Of a stretch of DNA of 6,575 nucleotides, positions 1 through 6,300 are shown in pieces (the stretch's first letter is position 1; each line of letters begins with the position of its first letter). Position numbers and translations under genes: made by a program. The notes under the pieces are model-generated. The model had not been told where the DNA came from. It saw only the letters and a list, made by a program, of their open reading frames with translations, and searched no databases. The DNA comes from an uncultured Planctomycetaceae bacterium. GTDB lineage: Bacteria; Planctomycetota; Planctomycetia; Planctomycetales; Planctomycetaceae. The stretch is taken from contig CAIJTL010000169.1 in assembly GCA_903823545.1 (NCBI GenBank), positions 1 through 6,575 on the forward strand. The letters are read 5' to 3'.

Positions 1-75
1 GAACGGATTTGTCTGGATTGCTTAAAACTTGCAACAACGCGCTTTCGCAGGCCCCGTTGTCGGGAATAATGTCAT

Positions 76-91
76 GCCCGATTGGTCGGGC
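76..91. repeat. Small perfect hairpin, GCCCGA-TTGG-TCGGGC
   Basis: A six-base-pair GC-rich stem encloses a four-base loop and is followed by TTT on the + strand. It could be a weak intrinsic terminator of a gene to the left or part of a larger REP-like unit with the neighbouring inverted repeat. The T-run is too short to call a terminator with confidence. Confidence 0.4.
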
Positions 92-103
92 TTTGAATGC
101 TGG

Positions 104-129
104 GAAGCGTTCGCCCTCGCTGACGCTTC
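104..129. repeat. Inverted repeat, possible planctomycete REP-like element
   Basis: GAAGCGT at 104-110 and ACGCTTC at 123-129 form a perfect seven-base-pair stem around a 12-base loop (TCGCCCTCGCTG), followed by GGATTTTGG. From memory, CGAAGCGTCAGCGAGGG-like sequences are very frequent between genes in Rhodopirellula-type genomes, so this may be a dispersed palindromic element. It could instead act as a terminator or as a leader structure close to the start of the large gene. The symmetry is seen directly; the repeat-family claim is inference. Confidence 0.4.
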
Positions 130-145
130 GGATTTTGGTTGTAGC

Positions 146-152
146 AAAGGGG
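146..152 (+). promoter_or_regulatory. Probable ribosome binding site (AAAGGGG)
   Basis: The purine run AAAGGGG ends seven bases before ATG 160 but only one base before ATG 154. This spacing favours ATG 160 as the start. The in-frame stop TAG at 142-144 rules out any longer protein. The match to a Shine-Dalgarno core is partial (AGGGG), and planctomycete genes often lack a strong one, so ATG 154 cannot be excluded. Confidence 0.5.
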
Positions 153-159
153 CATGCGG

Positions 160-306
160 ATGTTTTTGCGATCCTGGTTGCGTTCGTTCCAAGGCCGGAT
201 TTCTCACTTCTCAAATTCTCGCACACACCGCAAAGGCTCGCGCCGAGTACAACCTCGCGAGGTCTTTGTACGCACCGAAGGTTTAGAACCGCGCTGCTTG
301 CTGGTG
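160..306 (+). other. Basic N-terminal leader with LEPR-x-LL motif
   Basis: Residues 1-49 hold ten Arg and one Lys against three Glu, and contain the sequence GLEPRCLLV at 41-49 (LEPRCLL is encoded by 283-303). The LEPRxLL or LExRxLL motif after a basic stretch is a known N-terminal signature of giant extracellular proteins in planctomycetes, thought to act in export or sorting. There is no hydrophobic stretch long enough for an ordinary Sec signal peptide: MFLRSWL is interrupted by Arg at position 4. Cys46 is not in a lipobox, because Arg precedes it. The motif lies directly before the first repeat, where it would be expected. The family recognition is by memory of the motif. Confidence 0.75.
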
Positions 307-3300
307 AATCCCTCGCTGAGCTTCATCAACAACCAAACCATCACGCACGCGCAAGCCACGACGATCACTCTTAACAATATTCAGGACAACGAACCGTTTC
401 CCAATCCGCAGGACTATCCGTTGTACGTACAGGTCACGGGCAACACGAATCCGAATGTTGTCACAGCCTCGCTGGCAACTCAGTTCATTCAGTTCAACCC
501 TCTCTTGCAGGTGAAGTCGCTCCCGCTTCTTTTGACCCCGGGTTCTGTGGCGTTTGGCAGCAGCACCATCACCGTGACAGTGACGGACAGTAATGGTGAG
601 TTTGCGACGCGATCGTTCAATGTCTTTCTCAACGATGCCCCCAGCTTTGATCCGATCGGGAACATTGCGGTGACGGAGGATGATCCGCTCCAGACCATCA
701 CGATCACCGGGATCACAGCAGGTTACGGCGTCGATGATCTGGCGAACGGCGGCCAGACCCGCAGAATCACGGCCACCTCTAACGATCCGAACCTGACCGG
801 TGCCGTGTCCGTGGTTTACAACCCGACAAACGATCCGAAGCAGCCGACGGTGGCCTCGTTGAGTTTCACTCCGGTTCCCAATGCTCCGTTCGCCGTTCTG
901 AGTCCTGGTGACGATACCGCCATCATTTTTGTGACACTGACTGACGGCGGTGCTGATAACGATGTGAATACAACTGCCGACAATTCTTCTGTCAGTCAAC
1001 AGTTCCGCGTCTACTTTATTCCCAAGAACGACGCACCCACGATCGACTCGATTGCCAATTTGACTGGCTCGAATGCGTTGGATGAAGACCAAAACAAAGT
1101 CCTCGCAGGCGGGCCGGTGGGAACGCTGACCGCAGACCTGGGGCCGTTGGCTACGGACACGACGCTGACACTGGTTGATTCCAGCCAGTTTCCAACGACC
1201 GCCAATCCGAACTTCAAGATTCGGATTGGCAACGAAGTGATGACCGTGACCAACATTGTCGGCAACACCTTCACGGTGATTCGAGCGGTCGATGGAACCA
1301 CGCTCATCGGTCACACGGCAGCGACCGAACCGGTCAACATGCCCAACACAATTTTGCTCACGGGGATTTCTGCTGGTGGGCCAACGGTGTTGGATGGGCC
1401 AGAACCGCAAGCGCTGCGAATTCGAGCGGTCAGTAGCGATGAGAATTTCCTGCTAAACCCGACGGTGACTTACACCACACCACAAGGAACCGCGCTCCTC
1501 ACGCTCAAGAACACGCCAAATTTCTCCAGCGTTAATCCTGTCACAGTGACGGTCTATGTGGAGGATGCAGGACTCGATAATGACTTGAACACACTCGGCG
1601 ACAACCTCGCGGTCTCGAAGACCTTCAGCGTCTCCATCAACCCGATCAACGATGCTCCGACCATCAACGCGTTGCCCAATCTTTCGATCCCGACAAACTC
1701 GGCTGCGGTGCAGGTCCAATTGCAGGGGATTACCGCCGGTCCCCTGGAGACGAATCAGCCGCTCAAAGTCACTGCGGTCACCAGCTCAAATTCGGCGTTG
1801 ATTGCGAATCCAACGTATGACTCGGTCACGAAGAAGATCACGTTCCAGCCGACGGCCAACATGACCGGCAGCGCGACCATCACCGTGACGGTTGAAGACG
1901 GCGGCTTGGACCTCAGCCTCAATAGTACTTCCGACAACGCGACAACTTCTGTCTCGTTCGTCGTCGATGTCTCTGCCGCTCCGACGCTGCCGACCTTGAG
2001 TGCGACGGCCAGCGCGAATGCGATCTCGATTCCAGAGAACTCGACATTACTGACGATCCCGGCGGCTCAACTGAATTTGACCGGCATCAGCGCGGGTGCC
2101 GGTGAGCCAGCTCAGGAGTTGCAGCTTTCCTTCACCCGTAGCAACACCGCACTTTTCCCCAATCCGACACTCAGCCCAACGAGCTCCACTGGACTGCCGG
2201 CGCTTGGCTCAACCGCCACGCTGACGTTCGTGCCAGCGACCGGGATGGCTGGAACCGACACGTTCCGCATCACTCTGACCGACGGTGGTCCTGACGGATT
2301 CATTGGTGTGCCGGGTGCATTGGCGGCAGCGGTCAGTCTGACCGACAGCACGATCACGCTCGTAGATGCGTCGGCATTTCCCGTCGTGACTCCGTTCAAC
2401 ATTCAGCTTGGCAACGAACGGCTGACGGTTACGGGGATCAGCTTACTGAATCCCAACCTCTTCACGGTCATTCGTGGTGTGGACGGGACGACTGCCGCAA
2501 CTCACGCGATCAACGCTGTCGTGATCAATCCGCGGACGTTCGACAATCTTTCGATCACGCGCGATATCCCGATCACGGTGACTCCGGTCAACGATCTGCC
2601 GACGTTGGATCCGTTCTTCTTCCCGTCATCAGGCAGCAACGTGCTGGCGATCGCTGAAAACGCTGGACAGCAGACTGTTTCACTCACCGGAATCACGGAT
2701 GGCGAAGGAGCGGGAGCCAGACAAAACTTGCAGGTGACGGCGGTAGTCACCGCCAGTTCGATTCCCAATCTGATTGGGACCCCGACAGTTAATTACACAT
2801 CTGGCACCACAGGTTCGTTGGTCTTCACATCGGCCACGAATCTTTCAGGGACGGCAACAGTGACGGTCACCGTTGCCGACGGTGGCGTGGATGGGAACGT
2901 GAACACGGTCGAAGCCAACGATCGAGTGACTCGCACGTTCGACATCGTCATTGTGGACAATCAAGGTGCCCCGACGATCGCGAACATTTCGCCAGTCACG
3001 CTCGATGAGGACCAACCGAAGGTGCTCGTCACTGGACTTCAACCAAATACGATTCGCCTCACTGGCATTGCTGATGGTGACGGCAACACGCAAGAGCTTT
3101 CGGTCCAAGCCATCAGCAGCAACACGGCTTTGATTCCGAATCCAACGGTCGTCTTCAATCCGAACAACCTTCCGGTCGGTTCGATTCCTTCGGAGGCTTT
3201 GCTGACGTTGTTGCCGAACTTGAATGAGTACACGCAGCCCAACACTCCGGTAGTTATCACGGTCACGGTGACAGACGGTGGCGCGGATGGTTTGCTTTCG

Positions 3301-6300
3301 ACCAACAGCGGACTCAACGCCAATGTCGTCACGACGAAGACCTTCACGGTCATCGTGAATCCTCAAAATGACCTGCCACGAATCGGCGCTTCGAGTCAGT
3401 TTGTTTCGTTGGTCGGTTCAACTCTGACGGTGAGCGATGCGACTCCTTTCCCGCTGACAGCCACACCGCCGTTTGTGATCCAAGTTGGTAGCGAGTTGAT
3501 GCGAGTGACCAACGTCGCGGGAGCCAGCTTCACAGTCGATCGCGGGTTCGGTGGCTCGCTACAGATGACACACGTCGCTGGTGCGTTGGTCACGAAGGCG
3601 ATCGAACTCACCGTCGCAGAAAACCAAGGGAGCGCCCTACCGACGCTCATCACGCTCCCCGGCTTCGATGCGGGACCGAATGAGAATCAACCAATGTCGG
3701 TCGAGGTCACGATTCCGCCCGCCTATGCCAGCCGTGTTGGTGCTGCCACGGTGACGGGCTTCACTGCTCCCACAGGCTTTGTGCCGGGGAGCGGACAAGC
3801 GGGGATCAACTTCACACCAGCGGCCCATGTTGCTGCGGGCGATGTGATCTTCTACGCCAAAGTCTCGGACGCCGGATCGGATGGCAACATTCAGACGACG
3901 TCGAACAATGGCGTGACCTATCTTCCGATCGTGGTCCGCGTGACTCCATTCAACGATCTGCCAACGGTAAATCCCGCGAACGTGGCGCGAACCTTGGCGA
4001 GTGCGATCGACAACACAACGACCTTGATTCCGCTCAATCCAGGGACGGGATTCCCGACGACCGCCACTCCGAATTTCTCCATCGTCGTCGATACCGAGAT
4101 CATGACCGTGACCGGCATCTCCGGAAACAACTTTACGGTCATTCGCGGCGTGAACGGGACGGAGAAAGCCGCTCATGGAATCAATGCACCGGTTTGCTTG
4201 CCTGTGATTGTTGCAGAAGACTCAGGCTTGGCTTCGGTCGCATTGTCCGGAATCACCGCAGGCCCCAATGAGTCGCAAGTTTTGCGAGTCACCTCGGCGG
4301 TTTTTGCCAGCAGTATTCCGGGGCTGATTGCGAGCACATCGGTGGATTACTCATCCGCCAACTCGACAGGCACTTTGAAGTTCACTCCGACAGCTAACTT
4401 GTTCGGCACGGCGACGATTCGTGTGACCGTGGAAGACGCGGGGTTCGATGGGCTGCTCAGCACGGCGGGTGACAATGCGACCTTCACACGCGACGTCGTC
4501 GTCGTCGTTACGGGGAGCGTCGACGCACCGACTCTGACTCAGCCACTCAATGCACAGATCGACGAAGACGGAGCGAACGGAAACACGGTGACGTTGGCTG
4601 GCATCTCTGACGGCGACTTGAACACACAGCCGTTGCAGATCGACGTCGTGAGCAGCAACCTCATATTGGTGCCGAATCCGACGGTCACGTTCAACCAGAG
4701 TCTCACGTCCCCATTAGCCGCTCCACAATCAGCGACGCTCACCTTCAACGGACTCGCGCCGCAACAAACGGGAACGTCACAAATCACAGTGACACTCACC
4801 GACGGCGGAGCGGACGGTTTGCTGGGAATCCCCGGACAACTGGCTGCTGCCATCAGCAACTCAACAACCACAACCATTCAAGTCGTCAGCACCGCGATCT
4901 TCCCGAACCCAGCGGTCGCACCGTTCAACATCCGAATCGGCAACGAGGTGATGCGAGTGACGGCGGTCTTGTCCGGCAATCGCTTCACGGTTCAACGCGG
5001 CGCGAGCAACACGGCGGCCACATCGCACGCTCTCAATGCCGTTGTGGTCCATCCGCAATCGTTCGACAACCAGTGCGTGACGCGGACCTTCACGTTGACG
5101 GTCGCGAACTTCAACGATCCACCGACGCTCGATCCGCTGTCCGCCATCAACACGTCGGAACCGAATAGCCAAGGAACTCCTCCGACGACGATCCAAATTC
5201 CCTTGAGCGGCATCACCGCCGGGGGCAACGGCTCCGAAGTCAATCAGCCACTCCGAGTCACCGCTGTCGCTGTCGATCCGTCCGCGTTCACCAGCTTGGT
5301 CGTCGGCTACACGACGGCCAACACGAACGGAACGTTGGACATCACTCCCGCTCAAGATGCGGCGGGAACCTTCACGATCAACGTGACCGTGGAGGACGGC
5401 GGCTTCGATCTCGACCTGAATACCTCCGGCGACAACAACACCTTCACGCGAGCACTGACCGTCAACATCGCCGCCGGAAACGATGATCCGCCGGTGATCA
5501 ATTCGGCTCCGAACCGGGTTCTGCAAATCGGCACGACAGCTCAGCAGACGGTGGATTTGTCCGGCATCGCAGCGGGGCTGTTTGAAACCGGTCCAGTGAC
5601 GGTGCAAATCACTGGCAACACGACGCCGGGATTGTTCTCCGTCGGTCCGGTTCTGAACTACACGTCGCCCAATACCATCGGCTCGCTGACGTTTACTCCG
5701 ACCGGTGCCGTCGGCAGTTCTGATATCACGTTGACGGTGACTGATTCGGCGATGCAGACGACGACGATGACCTTCACCGTGCATGTCGTGAACCCGCCGA
5801 CCCTCGCACCGATTTCCGGCACGTCACCGATTACGGAAGGAAGCGGCATTCAAACGCTGAACCTCAGCGGGATCACTTCCGGTGACGGAGTGGGCCAACA
5901 AGTTCAAGTCACTGCGGCAGTCACTTCGAATCCGGGATTGCTGGAGAATCTGGTCGTCAACTACTCGAACCCGCAGTCGGGCGGCAGCGTGACTTACAAT
6001 CCCGTCGCCAACAAAACCGGTACGGCGACGATCACCGTCACGGTCACTGATGCTGGTCCCGACAACAACCTCGCGACGACGAACGATAACTTATCGGTCT
6101 CGCAGACCTTCACCGTCGTCGTGAGTTCGTTCAATGATGCGCCGACACTGACTCAACCCGCCTCGCCGTTGAATCTGAGCGAGGACCAACCGAATGCTGG
6201 CGTCATCAGCCTCACTGGCATCACGGCTGGTCCGCTGGAATTCCAGCATCTCCGAGTCATCGCCACGAGCAACAACACGTCGCTTGTTACTGCTGCCGTG

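Larger units (their letters stand above)
1..159. other. Upstream non-coding region
   Basis: No recognisable protein is encoded here on either strand. Short open frames exist (for example from 9 and 29 on +, and 207 down to 22 on -), but their translations are not protein-like and two of them overlap the large gene. The main frame has stops at 67, 94, 121 and 142, so the large gene cannot extend leftwards. The stretch contains two inverted repeats and the ribosome-binding stretch, listed separately. An AATAAT at 65-70 resembles a -10 box but has no acceptable -35 partner. Confidence 0.5.

Noticed and set aside
1..69. Possible tail of an upstream gene ending at TAA 67-69, followed by a hairpin
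   Set aside because: Only 22 codons are visible and the sequence (ERICLDCLKLATTRF...) is not recognisable; too little to call.
65..70. AATAAT as a -10 promoter box
   Set aside because: No -35-like hexamer at 16-18 bases upstream (CTTTCG or TTTCGC at best), so a promoter cannot be supported.
9..374. Plus-strand frame of 121 codons overlapping the start of the giant gene
   Set aside because: It overlaps the LEPR leader and the first repeat in another frame, has no ribosome-binding site and no recognisable protein features.
283..1410. Long minus-strand open frame of 375 codons
   Set aside because: It is fully antisense to the repeat-coding frame, rich in Arg, His and Ile with no recognisable fold, and exists because the Thr/Val/Asn-rich codons opposite give few stops. 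The + strand frame carries clear periodic motifs.
4861..5784. Minus-strand open frame of 307 codons
   Set aside because: Same reason: an Arg/Asp-rich antisense shadow over repeats 10-12, with apparent periodicity inherited from the + strand repeats.
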